From DASYSA01 sp036003885 (GTDB lineage: Bacteria > Acidobacteriota > Blastocatellia > UBA7656), in NCBI GenBank assembly GCA_036003885.1, contig DASYSA010000207.1:1-14570 (forward strand): 14,570 bases of DNA, read 5' to 3'. Numbering within the stretch: the first letter of the stretch is position 1; each line of letters starts with the position of its first letter. Below are positions 6,873 to 13,995 of the stretch, in pieces. The notes beneath the pieces are model-generated. The model saw only the letters and a program-made list of their open reading frames with translations, made no database searches and was not told the origin of the DNA. A program made the translations under genes and the position numbers.

Positions 6873-7742
6873 ATGGGAAGAGTCGTAAAGTGCGGATTGA
6901 TCCAGACGAAGAATGCCTGTGGGACTGATGAGTCCATCGAGAAGATCAAGCAGGCAAATATCGCCAGGAACCTCGAGTTCATCGATGAGGCGGCAGCTCA
7001 GGGCGTAAAGATGCTCTGCATGCAAGAGGTCTTCACCACGCCTTACTTCTGCGCTGAACAGAAGACGCGATGGTATGACGCGGTTGAGAAGATTCCAGAC
7101 GGCCCTACCGTAAAACTCATGCAAGAGGTCGCGGCAAAGCACAGCATGGTCCTGGTCGTGCCGATCTACGAAGAAGAGATGGTAGGTGTCTACTACAACA
7201 CTGCGGCGGTGATCGACGCGGACGGACGCTACCTGGGTAAGTATCGCAAGAACCACATCCCACACGTGGCCCCGGGCTTCTGGGAGAAGTTCTATTTCAA
7301 GCCGGGCAATCTCGGGTATCCGGCATTCGATACCGCGTATGGCCGCATAGGAGTTTACATCTGCTACGACCGGCACTTTCCCGAAGGGGCGCGAGCGTTG
7401 GGACTCGCCGGCGCTGAAATAGTCTTCAATCCCTCGGCTACGGTCGCCGGCCTTTCCGAGTATTTGTGGGAACTCGAGCAACCGGCTCACGCGGTTGCGA
7501 ATGGCTACTTCGTCGGCGCGATCAATCGAGTCGGCCATGAACAGCCCTGGGACATCGGCGAGTTCTACGGCAAGAGTTACTTCTGCAGTCCGAGAGGAAA
7601 GATTATCGCTCAGGCGTCACGCGATTCTGATGAGCTTGTGGTGGCAGAGTTGGATCTCGATCAGATCCGTGAAGTGAGAAACATCTGGCAGTTCTATAGG
7701 GACCGCCGTCCGGAGAGTTATGGAGAGCTCGTTAAGGAGTAG
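6873..7742 (+). CDS. Nitrilase-superfamily amidohydrolase, beta-ureidopropionase-like (N-carbamoyl-beta-alanine amidohydrolase)
   Basis: A 289-aa cytosolic C-N hydrolase. It probably hydrolyses N-carbamoyl-beta-alanine or a related N-carbamoyl amino acid to the free amino acid, CO2 and ammonia, the last step of reductive pyrimidine breakdown. The Glu-Lys-Cys triad is visible as E52 (CMQEVF), K126 (KYRKNH) and C164 (ICYDRHFPE). Segments HVAPGFWEKFYFKPGNLGY (131-149) and GAINRVG (215-221) closely resemble eukaryotic UPB1, which is the main reason for the call. Start: ATG 6873, five bases after an AAGGA in the repeat array. An in-frame ATG at 6855 lies inside the array and is less likely. The upstream NCS1 permease and downstream LLM oxidoreductase support a pyrimidine/hydantoin route. 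No dihydropyrimidinase is in the window. Confidence 0.88.
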   Translation: MGRVVKCGLIQTKNACGTDESIEKIKQANIARNLEFIDEAAAQGVKMLCMQEVFTTPYFCAEQKTRWYDAVEKIPDGPTVKLMQEVAAKHSMVLVVPIYEEEMVGVYYNTAAVIDADGRYLGKYRKNHIPHVAPGFWEKFYFKPGNLGYPAFDTAYGRIGVYICYDRHFPEGARALGLAGAEIVFNPSATVAGLSEYLWELEQPAHAVANGYFVGAINRVGHEQPWDIGEFYGKSYFCSPRGKIIAQASRDSDELVVAELDLDQIREVRNIWQFYRDRRPESYGELVKE

Positions 7743-7854
7743 TGAGTTCTGAGTAGTGAGTTCTGAGTTCTGAGTTCTGAGTTGTGAGTTCTGAGTTCTG
7801 AGTTCTGAGTTCTGAGTAGAGTACTGAGTTCTGAGAGAGGATAAAACTGAGTTC
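7743..7854. repeat. Heptamer array B-left: TGAGTTC tandem repeats
   Basis: Eleven heptamers run without a phase break from 7743 to 7819 (77 bp). Most are TGAGTTC; the variants are TGAGTAG (twice) and TGAGTTG. After AGTAC the pattern resumes at 7825-7831 and 7832-7838, and a last copy sits at 7848-7854. The array starts on the base after the amidohydrolase stop. The minus strand reads through it as a repetitive frame, which is a by-product and not a gene. An inverted array with the same TGAGT core lies at 8263-8311, on the far side of the four-helix-bundle gene. Confidence 0.9.
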
Positions 7855-7873
7855 GCCCCTCAGCACTCTGCGT

Positions 7874-8243
7874 ATGACCACAGTTCGGCGATTCGAGGAT
7901 CTCATCGCGTGGCAGAAGGCTCGGCATCTAACAAGGCAGGTCTACGAACTCACGCGCCGCGGCAGTTGGGCAAAGGATTTCGGTCTCTCCTCGCAGATTC
8001 AACGAGCCTCAGTCTCGATAATGTCCAACATAGCTGAAGGCTTCGAGAGAAAACGCCATGGTGAGTTCCACCAGTTCCTCTCCGTGGCGAAGGGCATCCT
8101 GCGCGGAAGTGCGATCACAGCTCTATGTTGCGCTCGATGTTGGCTATGTTAGTCCGTCTGAGTTCGAAGCGCTTCTTGCGCAGGCAGAAGAAGTTGGGCG
8201 TATAATAGGCGGTCTTCGGGCCTATGTTCGGCGGCAATACTGA
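7874..8243 (+). pseudogene. Frameshifted four-helix-bundle (S23/IVS-like) protein gene
   Basis: The first frame starts at ATG 7874 and reads a typical four-helix-bundle protein of the 23S rRNA intervening-sequence/S23 family: RRFEDLIAWQKARHLTRQVY near the start, SIMSNIAEGFERKRHGEF mid-protein, then FLSVAKG. At about 8096 one extra base (A) shifts the frame, and the original frame ends at 8152. The family sequence continues in the next frame as SCAEVRSQLYVALDVGYVS, ending at 8243 (GLRAYVRRQY). Without the extra base the product would be about 122 aa, the normal family length. The function of free-standing members is unknown; some sit in rRNA introns and a relative (Avd) serves diversity-generating retroelements. 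Heptamer arrays in opposite orientation flank the gene. The break may be genuine decay or a sequencing error. Confidence 0.8.
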
Positions 8244-8262
8244 AGGAAGACACTGAAAAGGA

Positions 8263-8311
8263 GGACTCAGCACTCACGACTCAGCACTCAGGACTCAGCA
8301 CTCAGGACTAC
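8263..8311. repeat. Heptamer array B-right: inverted NGACTCA/GCACTCA tandem repeats
   Basis: Seven in-phase heptamers cover 8263-8311 exactly (49 bp): GGACTCA, GCACTCA, CGACTCA, GCACTCA, GGACTCA, GCACTCA, GGACTAC. Read on the minus strand they are TGAGTNC units, the same core as array B-left but inverted. The array stops three bases before the LLM oxidoreductase ATG. Its last unit provides AGGA (8304-8307) at proper ribosome-binding distance. Confidence 0.9.
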
Positions 8312-8314
8312 TCT

Positions 8315-9310
8315 ATGCTCGAATTTGCAATTACCTTCAAACCTGACATGACTCATCAACGGATTCTGTCGCTCGCGAAACAAGCCGAGCATGCGGGATT
8401 CACTTACGGATGGATTTTCGATTCGCACGTCCTGTGGCAGGACCCCTATCCGCTGTTGACTCTCATGGCGACCAGCACCGAACGAATGCGGCTGGGTACT
8501 TGTGTGACCAACCCTGCGGTCCGCGATGCCACAGTGACAGCAAGCCTGCTTGCAACCCTCAATCGTATTTCGGGCGGCCGCATGGATTTGGGCATCGGAC
8601 GGGGCGACAGTTCGAGGCGGGTGATGGGCAAAAAGCCGACAACATTGGAACGCCTTGAAGAGACTGTGCGTGTAATAAAAGACCTGTGCTCGGCCAAGCA
8701 GATTGAATACGAAGGACGGACCATACAGATGGGATGGGCTACCGAAGGCGTGCCTCCAGTCTGGGTCGCGGGTTACGGCCCCAAGGCGCTCAAGTGCGCG
8801 GGCCGGATAGGCGATGGCGTTATTCTTCAATTTGCCGATCCCCACCTGATCAAGTGGTGCCTGGGATTTGTGCGTGAGGGCGCTGAGGAAGCGGGGCGTG
8901 ATTTCTCGAAGATCCGAGTGATGAGCGCCGCTCCGGTATGGGTTTCCGACAATCTTGCGAAGGCGCGGGACCATGTGCGCTGGTTTCCCGCGCTGGTATC
9001 GAATCATGTCGTCGATCTGGTCTCACGCTACAAGCCCGAAGAACTGCCGCCGGAGTTGACCGGCTACGTGAGCGATCGCAAGGGCTATGATTACCTTCAC
9101 CATGCGGAGGTTGGGAGCTCGAATGCCGAGTTTGTGAGCGACGAGATCGTAGACCGTTTCGCGATCGTGGGTCCCGCCCAGGAACACGTGCGGCGTTTGC
9201 GCGAACTTGCCGACGTGGGAGTGACGCAATTCAACATCTACCTGATGAGCGGCGACGAAGAAGAGACGGTGGAAGTGTACGGTCGAGACGTCATTCCGCT
9301 TTTGGTGTGA
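8315..9310 (+). CDS. LLM-class (luciferase-like) flavin/F420-dependent oxidoreductase
   Basis: A 331-aa single-domain TIM-barrel enzyme of the bacterial luciferase-like superfamily, of the F420-dependent type (it resembles the CPS_4043-like group, TIGR03842, from memory). Visible marks are the barrel start LEFAITFKPD, AEHAGFTYGWIFDSHVLWQDP (about 28-48), MRLGTCVTNPAVRDA (about 59-73), the strongly conserved GRMDLGIGRGDS (about 88-99), VWVAGYGPKALKCAGRIGDGVI (about 150-171) and a C-terminal EEVIPLL-like end. The substrate is not readable. Beside an NCS1 permease and a beta-ureidopropionase-like enzyme it may act on a pyrimidine or hydantoin ring, perhaps as a non-classical reductase. Start: ATG 8315, with AGGA contributed by the repeat array. 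The next gene lies almost 200 bp away, so the operon probably ends here. Confidence 0.88.
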   Translation: MLEFAITFKPDMTHQRILSLAKQAEHAGFTYGWIFDSHVLWQDPYPLLTLMATSTERMRLGTCVTNPAVRDATVTASLLATLNRISGGRMDLGIGRGDSSRRVMGKKPTTLERLEETVRVIKDLCSAKQIEYEGRTIQMGWATEGVPPVWVAGYGPKALKCAGRIGDGVILQFADPHLIKWCLGFVREGAEEAGRDFSKIRVMSAAPVWVSDNLAKARDHVRWFPALVSNHVVDLVSRYKPEELPPELTGYVSDRKGYDYLHHAEVGSSNAEFVSDEIVDRFAIVGPAQEHVRRLRELADVGVTQFNIYLMSGDEEETVEVYGRDVIPLLV

Positions 9311-9366
9311 ACGGACATTAGGCTGACTGGAGAATCGGCCAGGTCACGACCGCCCAGGAACAAGTT

Positions 9367-9496
9367 AGGATCTGGGATTTAGGATCTAGGATCTAGCAGG
9401 AGTAGTTGAGTTTGGCCGTGATATTCGGGGATTCAGGATTTGGCGCCGCCGATTGAAACTACCTAAATCCTAAATCCTAGACCCCAAATCCTCTAG
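9367..9496. repeat. Heptamer array C: inverted ATYTAGG tandem repeats in the 9311-9504 spacer
   Basis: Four in-phase heptamers (AGGATCT, GGGATTT, AGGATCT, AGGATCT) lie at 9367-9394. Two more in the same orientation (ATTCAGG, ATTTGGC) lie at 9431-9444. Five inverted heptamers (CCTAAAT x2, CCTAGAC, CCCAAAT, CCTCTAG) lie at 9462-9496. The heptamer differs from those of arrays A and B. In the rest of the spacer I see only a weak bulged hairpin (9324-9330 with 9339-9346) just after the LLM stop. GAGG at 9496-9499, partly in the last unit, is the ribosome binding site of the next gene. Confidence 0.85.
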
Positions 9497-9504
9497 AGGC
9501 GATC

Positions 9505-11397
9505 ATGAACCGGGCGAAGAAGGCAGCGTGTTGGATGCTCGTTTTTGCGGCGCCGCTGGCGATCGCGGCGGGACAGAGCGGCGCAGATCACACCCCCTCA
9601 ACCGATCAACAGGCTAAAACATCCCCCGAAATGAAGCAGACCCTCGACCCGGCTGAGCAACATGTTCTTGCTGCGCTCAATCAACTGTGTGAGGCACAAC
9701 AGGGTTTTGCGGACGACACGTTGCGAATAGTCATGCGCGTGCGGATCGGCGATATGCTGTGGAGCTACGATGAACCGCGCGCTCGCAATCTATTCAAAGA
9801 GGCGTTTGAAGCGTTGGCAAGATTAGCCAACCGAAGCCCTTCAGTGTCGCAGTTCCCTCATCGCCCGGTGGCCGGCATCGTTGCCCAGTCGATAGTGGGT
9901 CGCGACCCGGCTCTGGCGGTAAAGCTCGCCGAGAGCCTGCACGACGATGTTTCTCCAAACGATCAAAGTTGGGAGAGTCTGCGATATCAGCTTGCTCACA
10001 TTCTTTCCATGAAGGATCACCAGCGCGCCCTGCAAGTTGCGAAGCCAATCGCCGAAAGCGGCAATATCACCGTCCTTCTTCCGCTCCTCAAGCAGATCAA
10101 GATGAGAGAAAAATTCGACCGGGGAAAGACGAATGCGGGAGGTGCTGATGATCTTTTCATTCGTGCGTTCGAGAAAGTTAAGCTCGGACAGCCGAGTCTC
10201 GAGGAGATCCGGCAGCTGGCATCGTACCTGTTCCCTTCTTTAGAGAGCGGAGTCCTCACATACTCTGCGAACTCCGCAAGGACAAGCAACGTGGATCGCT
10301 ATAGCCCGATACCTATAGGCCCCGAAATAATCGGACAGTTCATTGACCTGGCATATAAGGTGGTATCCAGCAGGCTCGACGCATCGACGGATAAGTCAGA
10401 TGGCGCTCGTTTGGGGTTCGACCACACAATCATAAAACTGCTGTTGCCCTGTTTCGATCGTTTCCTCCCCGAAAGAGCAGCGTCCATCCGTGCCGTTGCC
10501 GAAGAGGCAATACGACGCGCACCTCCGGAAGAGCAGCCGAACCCCGCAATGGGAGAATGGGGGACTGTTCAGGAATTACTGGCCAAAGCGGAAGGGCTCG
10601 CCGACCCGAACGAGAAGGACCGGCTCTACCAAAGAGCTTCAACTCTGGCCGTCTTGAGCCGTAACCTGGATCAAGCCTCAGCGATCATAGAGAAGATCAG
10701 CAATGAGAAGATCCGCGACAACGAGAGAGATAACTGGAACATCAGAAGCAACCAGTTCTATCCCGAAGACGCGGTGCGGGCAGTTGACAACAATGATTTT
10801 GATAAAGCTGAGACTCTGATTGCTCGAATTCAGGATCCACACGTGCGCCTTAGAACGTTCAGCTATCTGATTGCGGGACTTTTTCAACAGGACAGGCCGA
10901 GAGCCTTAAAGATGCTTGACGAGGCCATCCGAGGCGCGGGGAAGATCGAAAACGGAGTTGAAAGAGCACGGCGGCTAATGATGCTCGCGGGCGTTGCCGC
11001 GCGCATCGACGCCAGTCGAGGCTTTGAGGAGATGAAGCAGGCAATCGAGGAATTCAATCATGCCGGTTTCGCGTCCGAATGGGAGAAGGCCGAATCGCCA
11101 GCCGAAGGCGGCAAAGGAAAGATGCGAGGAGTGAACATAGGGATTAGCCCTCTGCTCGACGATGAAGATTTCTATCGATTGGGAAGCGCAGACTTCGAGC
11201 GCGCTTTAGCGGTTGCTCAGCGAATTCAGATGAGAGAGGCCTCGGCACTGATGCAACTGGCAGTCTGTAGAGGAGCTCTCAGTAAGCTTAAGCCCCCGGC
11301 CCTGCCAAGAGCGATTGGGGAGCCTGAAAAGCAACAAGAGGCTCTGTGGATCGAAAACCGTTTCAACGGTTCGTCGCGTACCGGTAGCCCCACTTAA
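9505..11397 (+). CDS. Large secreted alpha-helical protein of unknown function
   Basis: A 630-aa protein that I do not recognise. Residues 1-25 form a signal peptide with a charged start (MNRAKKA), a hydrophobic core (CWMLVFAAPLAIAA) and a likely cut near AAGQSG. The rest looks almost wholly helical and hydrophilic, with no further membrane segment and few cysteines. Pairs of helices recur, for example LFKEAFEALARLANRSP, RALQVAKPIAESGN, KAETLIARIQDPHVR and RALKMLDEAIRGAGK, resembling TPR/SEL1-like solenoids without a clean consensus. A GADD-like acidic segment and charged linkers separate the groups. It may be a periplasmic or outer-membrane-attached scaffold. Start: ATG 9505 with GAGG five bases upstream. 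It appears to be a single-gene unit after array C, and its stop overlaps that of the opposing acetyltransferase gene. Confidence 0.75.
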   Translation: MNRAKKAACWMLVFAAPLAIAAGQSGADHTPSTDQQAKTSPEMKQTLDPAEQHVLAALNQLCEAQQGFADDTLRIVMRVRIGDMLWSYDEPRARNLFKEAFEALARLANRSPSVSQFPHRPVAGIVAQSIVGRDPALAVKLAESLHDDVSPNDQSWESLRYQLAHILSMKDHQRALQVAKPIAESGNITVLLPLLKQIKMREKFDRGKTNAGGADDLFIRAFEKVKLGQPSLEEIRQLASYLFPSLESGVLTYSANSARTSNVDRYSPIPIGPEIIGQFIDLAYKVVSSRLDASTDKSDGARLGFDHTIIKLLLPCFDRFLPERAASIRAVAEEAIRRAPPEEQPNPAMGEWGTVQELLAKAEGLADPNEKDRLYQRASTLAVLSRNLDQASAIIEKISNEKIRDNERDNWNIRSNQFYPEDAVRAVDNNDFDKAETLIARIQDPHVRLRTFSYLIAGLFQQDRPRALKMLDEAIRGAGKIENGVERARRLMMLAGVAARIDASRGFEEMKQAIEEFNHAGFASEWEKAESPAEGGKGKMRGVNIGISPLLDDEDFYRLGSADFERALAVAQRIQMREASALMQLAVCRGALSKLKPPALPRAIGEPEKQQEALWIENRFNGSSRTGSPT

Positions 11398-11948
11398 GAA
11401 TCTCTTGTGCGCAGCACCTCCGCCGGCGCTATCGCTGTGAAGTACTTCTCCTCCTGGAACGGTTTGAATCCGCGTTTGAGATAATTCGGGAGCGCAGCCG
11501 GATCATCCAGCGTGCAGGTGTGCAGCCAGACCCGGTTGGCACCCGTGTTCCACGCCTGGGTGACCGCTTCTGTGAGCAGGTGCTTGCCGAGTCCCCGACC
11601 GAGGAACTCCTGCAGCAACCCGAAGTACGCGATCTCCGTTGATCCGTCGTCCTGTCCGCTGAGTTCGAAGTAGCCCGCCGGCGAGCCTTCGACGTACATC
11701 ACCCACAGCGAGATCTTTGCCTGTCCCAGGTAATCGCGAATCTCCTGGTCATCCCAGCCGAGCCGGTCGACCCAGTGATAATACCGCCCGACTTCTCTGT
11801 ATAGATAACGGAAGAAAGACGCAGGGCAAGCGTGAACCTGATCGATTCGCACGCTGTCGCCGGGCGCGGGCGACGACATAAGGTCGGTGGGCGAAGTCAG
11901 CTGCAGGTAGGTCCTTGTGACCTCGATCGTTAGTTCATCGTGCTGCAT
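11394..11948 (-). CDS. GNAT family N-acetyltransferase
   Basis: A 184-aa acetyl-CoA-dependent N-acyltransferase; the substrate is unknown. The acetyl-CoA binding loop is QEFLGRGLGKHLL (113-125), matching the (Q/R)xxGxG/A motif A. It is preceded by the beta-4 strand EIAYFGLL and followed by motif B at WLHTCTLDDPAALPNYLKRGFK (141-162), where the family's Tyr-containing helix end is seen. The N-terminal region (RYYHWVDRLGW) resembles uncharacterised acidobacterial and proteobacterial members. Start: ATG 11948; an in-frame GTG at 11960 is possible, and neither has a clear ribosome binding site. It lies 77 bp behind the DAHP synthase gene on the same strand and may be co-transcribed. Its TAA stop overlaps the TAA of the opposing gene within TTAA (11394-11397). 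Confidence 0.85.
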   Translation of the reverse strand: MQHDELTIEVTRTYLQLTSPTDLMSSPAPGDSVRIDQVHACPASFFRYLYREVGRYYHWVDRLGWDDQEIRDYLGQAKISLWVMYVEGSPAGYFELSGQDDGSTEIAYFGLLQEFLGRGLGKHLLTEAVTQAWNTGANRVWLHTCTLDDPAALPNYLKRGFKPFQEEKYFTAIAPAEVLRTRDS

Positions 11949-11962
11949 GAGAGTCAACACTA

Positions 11963-11994
11963 CCAGCTTGAGATCGGCTCGCTCAAGATGCTGG
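11963..11994 (-). other. Hairpin ahead of the GNAT gene
   Basis: CCAGCTTGAG (11963-11972) pairs with CTCAAG-AT-GCTGG (11982-11994), a 10-bp stem with a 2-nt bulge and 9-nt loop. It lies between the DAHP synthase stop and the GNAT start. No T-run follows in the transcribed direction, so it may be an intercistronic processing or translation-control structure rather than a terminator. Confidence 0.35.
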
Positions 11995-12025
11995 CCACAC
12001 AGTTTGGGCGGGGCACAGTTCGCAA

Positions 12026-13045
12026 TCAGTTCAGGTAGCGCGATTCCAGGGCGACGTAATTTTGGAGCTCAGCCATGATTTCAGCGAATCCCGTCGGTGT
12101 GAGTGACTGAGGTCCGTCCGACCAGGCCTCCTGCGGGCGAGGATGCACTTCTATTATCAGTCCGTCGGCCCCGATCGCGACGGCGGCCTTCGAGGCCGGA
12201 CGAACAAGACTGCGCCGTCCGGTCGCGTGCGAAGGGTCGACGACCACCGGCAGGTGGCTCAACTCGTTCAGCAGCGGAACCGCTGCAAGGTCCAGCGTGT
12301 TGCGGGTCGCGGTCTCGAACGTGCGAATGCCGCGTTCGCAGAGAATTATCTGATCGTTGCCGTGGGAGGCAATGTACTCGGCCGACAGGAGAAGTTCTTT
12401 GATTGTCGAGCTCATTCCGCGCTTTAGCAGAACGGGACGCTTAGATTTGCCGAGTCTCTTGAGCAGGGCGAAGTTCTGCATATTGCGGGCGCCGACCTGC
12501 AGGATGTCGGCGTACTCGGCTACGACGGCGGCGTCTTCGGTGGTTACGACTTCGGTGATGACTTTCAGGCCGGTTCGCTCGCGGGCTTCGGCCAGGAATT
12601 TGAGGCCTTCGACTTCGAGGCCCTGAAAGTCATAAGGCGAAGTTCGCGGCTTGTAGGCCCCGCCTCGCAGCACGTGGGCGCCCGCTGCTTTGACGGCATC
12701 GGCGGTCTCCAGCAGCTGTTCGCGAGTCTCGACCGAGCAGGGGCCGGCCATAACGATGAACTGGCTGCCGCCGATTTCGAGGTCTCCCACTCGCACGATC
12801 GTCTTCTGCTGTTTAAGCTCGCGGCTGACGATCTTGTAGGGTTGAAGAATCGGAACGACGTCCGCTACGCCGGGAACGGAGCGCAGGTTTTGCAGGTGGT
12901 CTTTGTTGTCGCCCTGACCCACGGCTCCGATGACCACGCGCTCCTCACCACGAATCAAATGGGGCGTGTAGCCGTAACGCCGAATGCTGGCACAGACCTC
13001 CTCGATCTGCTCCTCGGTTGCGTCTGAAGTCATTGCTATAATCAT
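12026..13045 (-). CDS. aroF: 3-deoxy-7-phosphoheptulonate (DAHP) synthase, type I-beta
   Basis: A cytosolic enzyme of 339 aa that condenses phosphoenolpyruvate and erythrose-4-phosphate to DAHP, the entry step of the shikimate pathway. Residues 1-68 form a ferredoxin-like N-terminal domain (MIIAMTSDATEEQIEEV) like that of the Thermotoga enzyme, where it mediates feedback by aromatic amino acids. The barrel shows GPCSVE (101-106), KPRTSP (132-137), ARNMQN (186-191), KRGMSS (208-213) and DPSHATGRR (270-278). The metal ligands of the family are in place: C103, H273, E299 and D310. Start: ATG 13045 with AAGGAGAAAGG upstream; earlier codons overlap pheA and are rejected. It lies 31 bp behind pheA on the same strand and should share its attenuated transcript. 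Chorismate mutase is not fused. Confidence 0.94.
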   Translation of the reverse strand: MIIAMTSDATEEQIEEVCASIRRYGYTPHLIRGEERVVIGAVGQGDNKDHLQNLRSVPGVADVVPILQPYKIVSRELKQQKTIVRVGDLEIGGSQFIVMAGPCSVETREQLLETADAVKAAGAHVLRGGAYKPRTSPYDFQGLEVEGLKFLAEARERTGLKVITEVVTTEDAAVVAEYADILQVGARNMQNFALLKRLGKSKRPVLLKRGMSSTIKELLLSAEYIASHGNDQIILCERGIRTFETATRNTLDLAAVPLLNELSHLPVVVDPSHATGRRSLVRPASKAAVAIGADGLIIEVHPRPQEAWSDGPQSLTPTGFAEIMAELQNYVALESRYLN

Positions 13046-13076
13046 TTTTCCTTTCTCCTTTTGTGAATAGTACGCA

Positions 13077-13985
13077 TCACTCCTCACTTCTCCTGTAGCT
13101 GCCCAGAACTCGCACGCTTTCGGCCATCTCAGCCAGGTGCCCAAGCGCGCGCTCGATAGCCGGTTCGGTCTGGTCGCCGGTCAAATCGAGATAGAACGAG
13201 TATTCCCAGGGACGTCCCTCAATTGGGCGTGACTCGATCTTGCACAGATCGATGTCGCGCAGCGCGAACACGGCCAGTGCGCGAAACAACGCCCCCGGCT
13301 TATTCCCGACCCGAAAGACGATCGAGGTCTTCCTGATTCCCTCGGTTGCGAGGGCGCCGACCTTGCCCGCGTCTCCTGGCCGGGCCAGCAATAGAAACCG
13401 AGTGAAATTCTTCGGATTGTCCTCGATAGCTTCAGCGAGGATGTGGCCGCCGTAAACTCCGGCAGCCGAAGCGCCTGCTATCGCCGCCTCGTCCCTGCGG
13501 CTGTTCTCGACAATCATCTTGACGCTTCCTGCGGTGTCATATGCCTCTTCGAATTCGATTTGAGGATTGCCGCGAATGAAGCGCTCACACTGGGCCAGAG
13601 CAACAGGATGAGAGTAGACGCGACGGACTTCGGCGAGAGGTACGCCGGGAAGAGCAATCAGGTTGTGCACAATTCTGACTTTCGTCTCGCCGAAGATTGT
13701 CAGATCGTGCTCTTCGAGGAGATCGTAGTTCTTGTGCACTGAGCCGGCCAGAGAGTTCTCTATCGGCGCGACCGCGCAGTCTGCCTTGCCCGAAGAGACT
13801 GCTTCGAACATCTCCTCGAAGGTACGGCAGGCAATGGTCTGAACCGCGGGCCCGACCAGGTTGCGAGCCGCGTCTTCGCTGAACGCCCCGCGCTCCCCCT
13901 GGAAAGATGCGGTTATCTTGCGGCCGTCGGGCGAGCCTTCACTGGCTGCTGCGTCTTCGACATGAAGATTGGTCTCGTTTGACAT
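13077..13985 (-). CDS. pheA: Prephenate dehydratase with ACT domain
   Basis: A 302-aa cytosolic enzyme that converts prephenate to phenylpyruvate, the committed step to phenylalanine. The PDT domain (about 25-205) begins ASFQGERGAFSEDAA and contains APIENSLAGSV (73-83), YSHPVALAQC (124-133) and the catalytic TRF motif (T195-R196-F197 in NFTRF). The ACT domain (about 218-300) has GALF (231-234) and ESRP (251-254), the two motifs that bind Phe for feedback inhibition. No chorismate mutase domain is fused, unlike the enterobacterial P-protein. Start: ATG 13985 behind GGAG. A TTG at 13997 in frame is rejected because it precedes the ribosome binding site. It is the first full gene after the attenuator and is followed by DAHP synthase. 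Confidence 0.95.
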   Translation of the reverse strand: MSNETNLHVEDAAASEGSPDGRKITASFQGERGAFSEDAARNLVGPAVQTIACRTFEEMFEAVSSGKADCAVAPIENSLAGSVHKNYDLLEEHDLTIFGETKVRIVHNLIALPGVPLAEVRRVYSHPVALAQCERFIRGNPQIEFEEAYDTAGSVKMIVENSRRDEAAIAGASAAGVYGGHILAEAIEDNPKNFTRFLLLARPGDAGKVGALATEGIRKTSIVFRVGNKPGALFRALAVFALRDIDLCKIESRPIEGRPWEYSFYLDLTGDQTEPAIERALGHLAEMAESVRVLGSYRRSEE

Positions 13986-13995
13986 CTTAGTCTCC

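Noticed and set aside
7718..7927. Minus-strand reading frame with LRTQNSE-type peptide repeats
   Set aside because: It is only the translation of the TGAGTTC heptamer array on the other strand; the periodic peptide follows from 7-bp units and has no start signal or family support.
7874..8243. Diversity-generating retroelement accessory gene (avd) or 23S rRNA intervening sequence
   Set aside because: The protein family is related, but there is no reverse transcriptase, template/variable repeat pair or rRNA sequence in the window.
7743..8311. CRISPR array
   Set aside because: The repeated units are only 7 bp and directly adjacent, with no spacers, and no cas gene is present.
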